Under the pieces are notes generated by a model, which ran no database searches, was not told the origin of the DNA, and saw nothing but the letters and a program-made list of their open reading frames with translations. Below are positions 1 through 7,984 of a DNA stretch of 37,470 nt, piece by piece. The position numbers and the translations under genes are program-made. This DNA is from DASCNA01 sp036011305 (GTDB lineage Bacteria > Verrucomicrobiota > Lentisphaeria > Victivallales > GWF2-38-69): NCBI GenBank assembly GCA_036011305.1, contig DASCNA010000257.1, positions 1 to 37,470 of the forward strand. The letters run 5' to 3'. Position 1 is the first letter of the stretch, and each line of letters begins with the position of its first letter.

Positions 1-120
1 ATTCAAGTATATTTAAAATTAACGGACAAAGCTATCGTACTAAGAATATTAAAAACAATAAAACGGAGGTATAAATTTTTATCCGAGCTATGGAATTTTC
101 TTTAATACCAACTATGGAAT
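1..120 (-). terminator. Possible terminator downstream of the T6SS core operon
   Basis: No gene is visible in the first 120 bases. On the minus strand, after the tssM-like stop codon, positions 85-64 can pair as a weak CGGA/TCCG-closed hairpin followed by a T-rich stretch (about 60-45), a modest candidate for transcription termination. An 11-base direct repeat, CTATGGAATTT, lies at 88-98 and 112-122 (24 bases apart), the second copy overlapping the tssM stop. The stem is short, so confidence is low. Confidence 0.25.
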
Positions 121-1812
121 TTAGGTTGCATTTGACAGTGGATAAAATTTGTTAAGTAGCTTATTGATAACTAATTCTTTAGTATATATTCTATTATAAT
201 TATCTAGAAAATTGTTTATATCAGAAAGCGTAATATTATTACGCTTTACTAAATTTTTGTATTCATTTAGAAGAACGTTTATGTTTTGCATTACATCTTC
301 ATTATTTTTTAAGCTAAGATATGCAGGTTCTCCTGAAAAATTAATTCTTGGAATCTGGTTACTGTATTCAATGTAAAAGTCCAAAATTCTCTTATCAATA
401 TTCATAGTTAAAGCCAATTTAGCAGAATTATCTGCTAAATACGCCCTGAGTGAATTATTATTTGATACATGAGAGGTAAAGAGAAGAAAAATTAACTGAT
501 CTGGACTACTTGATGTAAAGATTTTGTGCTGGAGTATTTTTTTATATATATTTTCTGCCACTCTAGAACGCGCGGAATACATTAAACTATTTTGTGAATA
601 TATCATGCAATCAGAATCTGTATTTATTTCATTCTTTAATTCACCCAATATATTAAATTCATTATTAATGAGTTTTTCATTATCTTGACTACTAGAAGCA
701 TTAATAATTTGAACATTATTAGTTTTATCTATCTGCTTTAGTGCCTGAGCTATAAAATCATATGAACAAACAGCTGTCTTAATTATTAAAACAACAGCAA
801 TAATCCCCAGTACACTGGCTACAATATTTCTATGTGTAAAATTTGTTTTTTGAAATGTTTTCAATGAATCGATTATATTAAGATCGTTTGTCAAATCCAG
901 ATATGTTCCTTTAAGAAGAGGTGGCTTTATAATATCATCATTTACTGTAAGATCTTTTAACCATAGGGGAATTTTTTTATTGATCTTATCGAATAAATCA
1001 ATAAATTGCATACCTTTGATGAATGTTTCAGCATCTTCATCATTAACAGCAAGATATCCAAATCGTTCAATTACTCTATTATTGGTATTCTTAAAATCCC
1101 TATTAATTTTTTCTGAAATATCGTTAAGTATTAAATAATTTTCATTGATTTCAGAAAGAAATTTATTAAAATTATCAATCTTATCTAAGTTTTCAAATCC
1201 TGTTATACTTACAAATATATTGCATACACCGATTGCATTATATATTGTATTTAAAGTATTTCGCACAGTTAAGAGATGCTGATTTACCTCATTAGTATTT
1301 GATGTAAGAATAACAGTATAATCAATATAAACAATTACAGTTGGTTGACTATATTTGTAGCTTTTCTTGAAAAATTTTAGGAGATCTTTTTTTGCTTCTT
1401 TTGTATTTTTTATCAGTATATTTTTAGCTAAATTAACAATGAACAATTTTTTTGTTAAACCAAATATAATACCAGAATTTGTTTTATCATTTGAATAATG
1501 ATTATATTTAAATTTTTGGATTTCCTGTCTACTTTCCAATAAACTTCTATCAGTAGTATTTAGAATAATATACTGTTTTTTTGACTTGATAGAATATTTG
1601 AGTTTATAATCTAAATTTTTAATAAATAATTTATATTGCTGCCAGTAAATATTTTTTCTAAATATAGGCTTTAACTTTTGAATCAACTTATATTTTTTAA
1701 TAAGCAGAACTGCCGCAATAATAACAGCAATGCAAATAACAATAATAATGATATGTCCCAGATGTTCAGACACTAGCCCTTTTTTAAATAATGCAGGTGA
1801 CGGTGGTTTCAT
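121..1812 (-). CDS. tssM: TssM/IcmF-like T6SS membrane protein, half length
   Basis: Inner-membrane component of the T6SS TssJLM complex, assigned mainly by position and topology. A first membrane helix lies at about residues 19-40, a basic cytoplasmic region of about 290 residues follows, a second helix is at about 331-350, and a periplasmic tail of about 210 residues ends the protein. No Walker A motif is visible. It has 563 residues; canonical TssM proteins have about 1100-1200 and Francisella PdpB about 1090, so the distal periplasmic half that contacts TssJ is missing. No convincing continuation exists in the 120 bases downstream. It is the last gene of the operon, 23 bases after tssK, with AAGGAA ten bases before the ATG. 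It could be a truncated or naturally short variant. Confidence 0.6.
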   Translation of the reverse strand: MKPPSPALFKKGLVSEHLGHIIIIVICIAVIIAAVLLIKKYKLIQKLKPIFRKNIYWQQYKLFIKNLDYKLKYSIKSKKQYIILNTTDRSLLESRQEIQKFKYNHYSNDKTNSGIIFGLTKKLFIVNLAKNILIKNTKEAKKDLLKFFKKSYKYSQPTVIVYIDYTVILTSNTNEVNQHLLTVRNTLNTIYNAIGVCNIFVSITGFENLDKIDNFNKFLSEINENYLILNDISEKINRDFKNTNNRVIERFGYLAVNDEDAETFIKGMQFIDLFDKINKKIPLWLKDLTVNDDIIKPPLLKGTYLDLTNDLNIIDSLKTFQKTNFTHRNIVASVLGIIAVVLIIKTAVCSYDFIAQALKQIDKTNNVQIINASSSQDNEKLINNEFNILGELKNEINTDSDCMIYSQNSLMYSARSRVAENIYKKILQHKIFTSSSPDQLIFLLFTSHVSNNNSLRAYLADNSAKLALTMNIDKRILDFYIEYSNQIPRINFSGEPAYLSLKNNEDVMQNINVLLNEYKNLVKRNNITLSDINNFLDNYNRIYTKELVINKLLNKFYPLSNAT

Positions 1813-1835
1813 AATAGCACGTTCCTTATTTTAAT

Positions 1836-3050
1836 TTATTTTACATAACACAAATAAAAATTAATATTTTTATGCCTTTCCAGAGAAGTCATAAAAATTG
1901 AATATTCTTTGACAATAAAATCCCATTCTTTACCTGGTAAAAATTTAAAAAATAGACAACAGCCGGTAAAATTATTGCTTAGTGGTATTTTATTTATTCT
2001 TTGAGTTCTAAGTCCGTATAGTGCTTGAGTATGTACAATTTGATATCTGCTGGAGCTGGCAATTATTATACTGTTTTCATCAAAAGCAAAATCTTGTGTT
2101 GGTAGCTGTACCGCAAGATAAAGTTTTTCCAAATTTAGATAATGTTCTGGAATATCTTGGACTTCATGAAGTATTCCATTGTTTTTAAATTTCATCAGTT
2201 CATAATTGTAATAATTTGTTGCCAGAAGACTTTCAATATCTTTCCGTATAAAAGTTAAAGATGTGTATATATCGTAATGGTTATATTTAAAGTTAGATTT
2301 AGGTTCTAAAAGAAAAAACAGAGCAGTCTTGACGTATAATTGATATATAATAGTAAAGATATTATGGGGGCGTTGCTCGCTTAAGCAGCTATTATCCAGC
2401 GCACAAATTCTCTTTATTTCATATGCGACTTCGATACAGGGTCTGAATTCAATTTTTTTTGCTATTAATGTCTCTGAAGTATCAATTAATGAATTGTAAT
2501 AATTAATGATTCTATCGGCTAACAATGTAAGTTCTCTTAATAAATTTTTACCTACTATATTATTGAGATTGAAAGAGCATGGAACAAAAGTATAATCTAA
2601 CTCCCATTTATCATCTAATGATTTATTAAGCCTGCATAATTTAAAAGTAAAATCGGCCTGAGGATTCGAAGTTTCAGATAGTTCTAAGCTATAATACTGT
2701 GTTTTTATATCGCTGCCTCTGTAATTGTAATTAACAGGAGGGGCTGTATTCACATTTATATATACATCAGTTCTGTTATTCGAAATTTCACTTAAATCTA
2801 AATTATTACATTTAGAGTTTATATTAAGGTCAAAGTATTCACCTGTAGGTAGTATAAGTTGTAAACTCTTAAGCCTTAATATCTGAAAATCAAGCATGTT
2901 TAAATCTATATCAAGTTTTGATACACCAAACATATTACTGCAGCTAAAGTTTACCAGGTCAAAAGTATATTCAACTAAAGAATCATTCATTAGATGCCAA
3001 TTGTCAGGCATTAGTGGCTGCCCTACATACCATTTCACAGCAGATAACAT
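1836..3050 (-). CDS. tssK: T6SS baseplate protein TssK
   Basis: TssK links the T6SS baseplate to the TssJLM membrane complex. The N-terminus (Val-Lys-Trp-Tyr-x-Gly-Gln-x-Leu-x-Pro, residues 5-15) matches the family's opening motif, in which a W-x-x-G-x-x-L-x-P-x-H-F element is typical. The full protein of 404 residues is close to Francisella IglD (about 398) and somewhat shorter than canonical TssK (about 440-450). Predominantly beta N-terminal half, then a helical segment around residues 170-280 and a C-terminal receptor-binding-like region. It lies 12 bases downstream of tssF and has a GGAAGGAG ribosome site. Divergent, but position between tssF and tssM supports the call. Confidence 0.75.
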   Translation of the reverse strand: MLSAVKWYVGQPLMPDNWHLMNDSLVEYTFDLVNFSCSNMFGVSKLDIDLNMLDFQILRLKSLQLILPTGEYFDLNINSKCNNLDLSEISNNRTDVYINVNTAPPVNYNYRGSDIKTQYYSLELSETSNPQADFTFKLCRLNKSLDDKWELDYTFVPCSFNLNNIVGKNLLRELTLLADRIINYYNSLIDTSETLIAKKIEFRPCIEVAYEIKRICALDNSCLSEQRPHNIFTIIYQLYVKTALFFLLEPKSNFKYNHYDIYTSLTFIRKDIESLLATNYYNYELMKFKNNGILHEVQDIPEHYLNLEKLYLAVQLPTQDFAFDENSIIIASSSRYQIVHTQALYGLRTQRINKIPLSNNFTGCCLFFKFLPGKEWDFIVKEYSIFMTSLERHKNINFYLCYVK

Positions 3051-3062
3051 TTCTTCTCCTTC

Positions 3063-4664
3063 CTAAACTTCTTTAAAATCAGTTAATATTTTAATGTCAC
3101 TGTCCATACTTGAATTGCTCAAAATAAAATCAGATAAAACCCATGAAAACCATGTGCAGGCGGCTTTTATAAAATTATTTTGATATTTAAATATTATTTT
3201 TATAAATTTAGTTCTCTTCTTTTTGTAAATGATGATATCTTTTATTAAAGGTCTGATACTGTCGAATAACTTTGTATGATCACCTAGGAAATCTGCTAAA
3301 AAGAATAGATCTTCTGTAGTTAATATATGTTCATTTTTGATAGCCAATATTTTCCAGGCCTTTGCTATTTTAATTTCTATTTGCTGAACGTTTTTAAGCT
3401 TAGCTGGAAAGTAATTAAATATATCCATCGTGAAAAGGCCTTTACTTCTGTCCTTAAAAGAAACTATTGAATCCTCAATAGACAGTAAAAAAAGTTGAAA
3501 CCATTCAGCCTCTATCTGAATAGTAGAACCAAAACATTCGAGAGGCATATAGAGTTTCAGCTGAGGTACAAGCTGATTTAAGTCATAAGCAGCCGGTTCT
3601 AATTCGTAACATGGATAATTGATGTCTTCATAATGCTTGATTTTATATTCAATATTACGGATTTTTTTCTTCTTTTCATCAATTACACTGAATACATCTA
3701 GAATATTAAATAGAGTAAAATCATAATCGTCTTGATTAATAATAGGATAGGTTTCTCTTTCATCATAAAATTTGATACTTTGTGCATATGATTTATAAAC
3801 ATTAATGCATGGGATTAAATTTATATGGAATATATTGTTTAGATTATATTTAATTATTTCCAAAGGGGATTGTATTGATAAAGCAAAACTACTAATGTTT
3901 TCAAAATCACTATTATCATTACCAGAGTATTCAACATAACAATACATGAATAGCTCAGGATATGTTAGCTTTAATTTTAAATTAAGGTTTTTAGGTAAAG
4001 TGTCAAAATCCATTCCCCAGTTTAATTTTGTTTTTATTCTTTTTTTTCTGCCGTCGATATATTTAATATCTAAATAAGCTGAGGTTTGATCTTTAAGTAA
4101 ATCATATAAGAATAGTGTTGAATTAATCTCTTTATTATAACTAATGAAAAAATGAAATCCATTTTTTGGTATGTTAAAAAATTCATTCCCTGTAAAATCT
4201 ATTTTTAAGCAGGAAATATCATAATCATATTTGCATTGATGCAAGTTAAATGGCAATATATTTAAGCTTAAAAGCGACCTAAAAGAAAAATTGCCGTATT
4301 CTGTGGAATCTAATAATCGTGAGTAAATATTTATATATTCATCAATTTCGATTTGCAAAGATGCAAAGTTGCTATTTTTGAACTTTACATCTAGCATTAA
4401 GCAGTTCGGTATATCATTAAAATAAAATGGGAATAAAGAATTTAATTTGATTTTCTGGTAATTTAAAAAATATGTTTTAATATCTGTCTTGTTATTACTC
4501 AAATATCTACAAAGAATTTTGCTCAAGCTGACATCATATTTTTTTTTAAAAAAATCATGCTCTGAATTATTTCTGTCTTCATTATAAATTGCTATTAATT
4601 CGTTATTTAATGAAGTGAATAATTCATTTTCATAGTTTTGAATATAGTTATTATTTGTTTTCAT
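3063..4664 (-). CDS. tssF: T6SS baseplate protein TssF (divergent)
   Basis: TssF forms the baseplate wedge with TssG and TssK. The recognisable segment is at about residues 278-330, where an N-V-Y ... A-x-S-I-K-F ... E-T-Y-P-I-I stretch followed by D-V-F-S-V-I-D corresponds to the family pattern N-L-F ... A-E-P-I ... E-Y-P-V-V ... E-V-Y-S-V-D. The segment near residues 168-195 (hydrophobic, with L-Y-D-L-L) fits the preceding TssF region that reads L-Y-E-L-L. Length 533 compares with about 580-620 for canonical TssF. It starts 3 bases after the tssL stop, so the two are probably translationally coupled. No tssG, its usual partner, is found in the window. Confidence 0.6.
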   Translation of the reverse strand: MKTNNNYIQNYENELFTSLNNELIAIYNEDRNNSEHDFFKKKYDVSLSKILCRYLSNNKTDIKTYFLNYQKIKLNSLFPFYFNDIPNCLMLDVKFKNSNFASLQIEIDEYINIYSRLLDSTEYGNFSFRSLLSLNILPFNLHQCKYDYDISCLKIDFTGNEFFNIPKNGFHFFISYNKEINSTLFLYDLLKDQTSAYLDIKYIDGRKKRIKTKLNWGMDFDTLPKNLNLKLKLTYPELFMYCYVEYSGNDNSDFENISSFALSIQSPLEIIKYNLNNIFHINLIPCINVYKSYAQSIKFYDERETYPIINQDDYDFTLFNILDVFSVIDEKKKKIRNIEYKIKHYEDINYPCYELEPAAYDLNQLVPQLKLYMPLECFGSTIQIEAEWFQLFLLSIEDSIVSFKDRSKGLFTMDIFNYFPAKLKNVQQIEIKIAKAWKILAIKNEHILTTEDLFFLADFLGDHTKLFDSIRPLIKDIIIYKKKRTKFIKIIFKYQNNFIKAACTWFSWVLSDFILSNSSMDSDIKILTDFKEV

Positions 4665-4667
4665 TTT

Positions 4668-5294
4668 TTAACCAGCTGTTAAAAAATACAGGCTTGAGAA
4701 GTAGACTATTGCAACTACTGCTGCGACAATAGGGATATAATATTTAGCAACATAATATTTCCATGTAAAAATAGATTTAACTGAGATATCCTGTTTTAGT
4801 CTATTGTCTGGAATATTAGCTTTAATTATTTCTTCCAATTCCTTCATATAAGATTTTTTTGTTTTCTTTCCTCTATCTATAAGCTCTCCTTCAAACCCAA
4901 ATTTCAAAATCAGATAAAAAGTATAGTGAACTGTTTTGGGAAATAATGGATCGGATAATAATGCGTCAAGTAATTGATAAAATTTCTCACCTGCAACATT
5001 TATATCAAACATCTCTTTTTGTAATTTTGGCCAGATCATATTCTTTTTTACAAATATTGTTGTAATAGTTTCATCTATATAAGCAACTAAAGCGAAAATA
5101 ATAAAATGTGCATTATGTTGACCTAAATCACTATCAAGACTTAACCATAAATTCTTAAGTTTTGTTCTTAGGAAATCTCTTTGTTCTATCATTTCATGAT
5201 CCGTCATACTTGCTTCAGTTTGCAAACTTTTTGATAGCATATTAACTTCATTGAGCAAACTGCTTATATTGTTTAGTACTCGTATTTTTTCCAT
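4668..5294 (-). CDS. tssL: T6SS inner-membrane protein TssL (DotU)
   Basis: DotU-family component of the TssJLM membrane complex. Residues about 66-74 contain the family signature A-Y-I-D-E. A W-P-x-L-Q-x-x-x-F and A-G-E-x-F-Y pair follows at about 98-115, then the segment ending L-K-F-G-F-E-G (about 143-152), all typical of DotU. A single hydrophobic tail-anchor helix lies near the C-terminus (about residues 186-206), as expected for a protein with a cytoplasmic helical domain. The length of 208 residues is normal for the short form without a peptidoglycan-binding domain. It lies between tssJ and tssF in a tight operon. Confidence 0.9.
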   Translation of the reverse strand: MEKIRVLNNISSLLNEVNMLSKSLQTEASMTDHEMIEQRDFLRTKLKNLWLSLDSDLGQHNAHFIIFALVAYIDETITTIFVKKNMIWPKLQKEMFDINVAGEKFYQLLDALLSDPLFPKTVHYTFYLILKFGFEGELIDRGKKTKKSYMKELEEIIKANIPDNRLKQDISVKSIFTWKYYVAKYYIPIVAAVVAIVYFSSLYFLTAG

Positions 5295-5362
5295 AATATC
5301 ATCTCTAATTTGTCATTCTTATGTCAAATATATATTTGCATATATATGTGCAATCTTAATTT

Positions 5363-5836
5363 CTAGAATATTGACCACGGAACATCTCCAAAATCTACTT
5401 TATCTATAGAGCTTTTCCTTAAGTAAAATGAATATGCTGTATTTTTATCAAATTCGCTTATTCTGTATTTCCATGCATAACTGTTACTGGAAAATAAAAA
5501 ATATACAGATATCGGTTTTCCCTGTGTCAAAACAAGATATTTGGTTTTCCAACCATCAGATGGAACTAAAAATATTTTATATTTATCAGACCCTTCATCA
5601 TTTGTAAAACTAGTATACAGTGATTCCTCTGTAGCATTTATAAAATCGCTTGAAGTGTCCTGAGTTATTAAAACATAAAATGGTTTACCGTAATTGCTGG
5701 TTTGAGTTGTATTTATATTTAATGTTAAGATACTTTTACCTGATTGAGCTGTAGGTAACGAACTGCAACCTGCCAAAAACAAAACTGTGATTATAATAAA
5801 TCCAAACATCAAAATATGTTTTTTTATAATTTTCAT
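5363..5836 (-). CDS. tssJ: T6SS outer-membrane lipoprotein TssJ-like
   Basis: A lysine-rich N-terminus, a hydrophobic core and the lipobox Leu-Ala-Gly-Cys (Cys at residue 24) mark a type II signal peptide. The mature part, about 130 residues, reads as a compact beta-sandwich: an early strand L-T-L-N-I-N, then N-Y-G-K-P-F-Y-V-L-I resembling the TssJ strand that carries N-x-D-x-x-G-x-x-x-P-V-x-V. This would be the outer-membrane anchor contacting TssM; Francisella IglE is its counterpart by position and size. A ribosome site AGGAAA precedes the ATG. The assignment rests on lipoprotein nature, size and its place before tssL. Confidence 0.7.
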   Translation of the reverse strand: MKIIKKHILMFGFIIITVLFLAGCSSLPTAQSGKSILTLNINTTQTSNYGKPFYVLITQDTSSDFINATEESLYTSFTNDEGSDKYKIFLVPSDGWKTKYLVLTQGKPISVYFLFSSNSYAWKYRISEFDKNTAYSFYLRKSSIDKVDFGDVPWSIF

Positions 5837-5982
5837 ATCACGTTTCCTATTATTTAATTTTTAACTTGCTAGACTTACAAAGTAATTAATGAAATACATC
5901 GAGTTAAATAGCCACTGAATGTACAAATACATTTAATTAAACTGGAGAATATCATTTTTTGATGCGGCAGAAGTAAGGGAAA

Positions 5983-7029
5983 TTAAATATCATTAAAACC
6001 AACGTTATTTTTTTGAATATTTGGCTGTTCATTTTTAATATTATTTGAATTTATATTTTCTGCTGAATTCATGTATAATAATTCACTGCTGCAATTGGGA
6101 TACTCCACTGTCTCTCTACTTGGGAGATATTCAGCCCCTAATAAATTAAAGTTAGATGCCATGAACCATTCAATTGAATTTTTATTTTGAAGCATCTTAA
6201 GTATATCTGCAACTTCACTATTCATTACCTTGTATATTGGCAAGAAAACTTCAGGAAAATATTTACGCGGATCAAAATTATGTATTTCATTATTAATATC
6301 TTCATATAAAATAGCAGCATCTAATATCCGTTTTGCAGAAACTACTTTCTGGAAAATTGATATTTTCTTTTTAAGTTTTTCCCATAGATGATTTCCATAA
6401 ATATTTCTTTCTGCTTTATTTCCTTCAGAAATATATAGAGTATCATCGTAACTTTTTTTCAACTCATCAACTTTTTCTGTTTCAATTGTTTTATCAGTTT
6501 TGATTTTTTCTTCCTTTTTTATCTCAAAAGGTTTTAGAAGTTCAATTACCCTATAAGAATTCATGTCATATTCAGTCAAATCAAATACAGTATCATGTAA
6601 CTCTTTCAGCGCGTTATCCAGTGTTTTAACATCAAATTTATCTATTGTTTTTTCTTCTATTTTATATTCCGTTTTTTTAATAAAACTGTCGATTAAAGAG
6701 ATAGATGCTTTTTCTAAATCTAGTTTAAAGTTTTTCTGCTGCTTAAAGGTATCATCAAACTCTTTTATAATTTTTATATATTCTTTTATAAGACCAGCAT
6801 ATTTATCAAACTCATTTATTATAAAATTCTGCTTAAAATACATATACACCAATCTGACGTCGATATTACCTGATGAAACTTCAGTAATTATCTGTTTTTC
6901 AGCATTAATAAATTCTTTTGTTTCAATTGAACCATTAATTTCGTTAATACTCTGGTTATCTAATCTATTGATTAGGTTTCTATCTTTAATATTAACCATT
7001 TCATTATATAAATTATCCATTGTATTCAT
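5983..7029 (-). CDS. Probable TssA-like T6SS protein
   Basis: TssA proteins cap the growing T6SS sheath and tube. An N-terminal segment at about residues 54-90 (D-V-R-L-V-Y-M-Y-F-K then a helix ending K-I-I) resembles the ImpA_N helical hairpin. A C-terminal helical region, about 225-300, contains D-P-R-K-Y-F-P near 252 and ends before an asparagine-rich tail of about 30 residues that looks disordered. The middle (about 170-205) is a charged Glu/Lys linker. The start is uncertain: ATG 7029 is embedded in GGAATG, whereas ATG 7020 has GGAA at normal spacing. By position it could also be a counterpart of a Francisella island protein of unknown function such as IglI. The 7030-7204 gap holds no gene. 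Confidence 0.4.
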   Translation of the reverse strand: MNTMDNLYNEMVNIKDRNLINRLDNQSINEINGSIETKEFINAEKQIITEVSSGNIDVRLVYMYFKQNFIINEFDKYAGLIKEYIKIIKEFDDTFKQQKNFKLDLEKASISLIDSFIKKTEYKIEEKTIDKFDVKTLDNALKELHDTVFDLTEYDMNSYRVIELLKPFEIKKEEKIKTDKTIETEKVDELKKSYDDTLYISEGNKAERNIYGNHLWEKLKKKISIFQKVVSAKRILDAAILYEDINNEIHNFDPRKYFPEVFLPIYKVMNSEVADILKMLQNKNSIEWFMASNFNLLGAEYLPSRETVEYPNCSSELLYMNSAENINSNNIKNEQPNIQKNNVGFNDI

Positions 7030-7204
7030 TCCAATTCTGATCTTTGATTACTTAGTATTTTAATGCCTAAAAACAGATTCATACTTAATATTTATTTCGG
7101 CAATAATACTCTTTTTTTGTTTTGTATAGAATTAATGATGCAATATATTTATCTAATTGTTTAGCAATAAAAATAAATCAACATCCACATCATACACAAT
7201 ACTA

Positions 7205-7825
7205 TTATTTAGCTGGAGTATTTGCTGTAACATATTCGAAAACCTGACTTGCTGTTAACGCTTTATCTGTTGCAAGTGTAACAGAGTTCGCCGCAGTCCC
7301 TCTTATAAGGCAGCACTTCCAGCCCATGTGATATGAGTTTTGATTCGCATCTGCTTCATCACAAATTATTTCACTTGCTTCCAAATTTAAATTAATTTCT
7401 CCTAGAGTGGCACCTGCTCCATCCAATTGAGTTTGCATCGGTAAAGCTGCCAACGATATCGTTGGTAGTTTTCCAGTAACAATTGGTTCATCATCTATAT
7501 GGAATTGATAATATACGCAAACTTCATGCTGAACTCCATTTCCACTGCTTATACTTTGAATAGTTATCATTTCTAATAGAGAATTGACACTTTCCATTTT
7601 TTCCGTTAAGGGATTATATACTGCAATTTTTTTAGCTGGTGCCATAGCTCCACTTTTACTATTTGCTGTCCAGGTTGTATGAGGCATTACTACACCTGCT
7701 CTTTTTTCTCCCGCCCTGGTTGTTTTTTCATGGGCCAAATTTGAACAACTCTGGATACATAAATCAGGCGGTGTATTTTTAGAGTCGAATGTAACTCCAT
7801 AACATGCAGTGTGTTCTTTAATCAT
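7205..7825 (-). CDS. Probable T6SS tube protein (Hcp/IglC-like)
   Basis: Encoded directly after the sheath genes tssB and tssC, in the place taken by iglC (the Hcp-like tube protein) after iglA-iglB in Francisella; 206 residues compares with about 209 for IglC. The protein is rich in alternating beta segments (for example residues 82-110 and 140-155), contains seven cysteines, and shows no signal peptide, consistent with a cytoplasmic beta-barrel ring protein exported by contraction. Sequence similarity to canonical Hcp is not obvious to me, so position and size carry the call. A strong AAAGGAA ribosome site precedes the ATG, fitting a highly produced structural protein. Confidence 0.5.
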   Translation of the reverse strand: MIKEHTACYGVTFDSKNTPPDLCIQSCSNLAHEKTTRAGEKRAGVVMPHTTWTANSKSGAMAPAKKIAVYNPLTEKMESVNSLLEMITIQSISSGNGVQHEVCVYYQFHIDDEPIVTGKLPTISLAALPMQTQLDGAGATLGEINLNLEASEIICDEADANQNSYHMGWKCCLIRGTAANSVTLATDKALTASQVFEYVTANTPAK

Positions 7826-7885
7826 TGTTCTATTCCTTTTTTTAATTTAATTATTACCGAAATAATTTTTTTTTGTAAAAACTAA

Positions 7886-7984
7886 CTATCCTTCAATTCT
7901 TGTTGTACAGTTTAAACTGACATCCATTCCTTCAAATTGAACATGCGGCAGAACTTTGAATGTAGCTTTATAGCACCCTAATTC
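7886..7984 (-). pseudogene. tssC: Conserved TssC C-terminus after an in-frame TGA
   Basis: In frame with tssC, directly beyond its TGA stop (7987-7985), 32 more sense codons run to a TAG at 7888-7886. They encode a segment with G-C-Y-K-A, then V-L-P-H-V-Q-F-E-G-M-D-V-S-L. This matches the last strands of TssC proteins, where P-G-x-Y-x-A and R-P-H-F-Q-L-E-G-L-x-V-S-L-R are typical. The combined length of 504 codons agrees with Francisella IglB (about 506). The stop therefore cuts a gene that was recently, or still is, read as one. TGA serves as an ordinary stop in other genes here (ends at 15051, 25172, 31312, 34862), so a changed genetic code is unlikely. Confidence 0.85.

Noticed and set aside
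6563..7063. Plus-strand 166-codon frame opposite the TssA-like gene
   Set aside because: Hydrophobic Ser/Ile/Phe-rich translation typical of an antisense shadow of an AT-rich gene.
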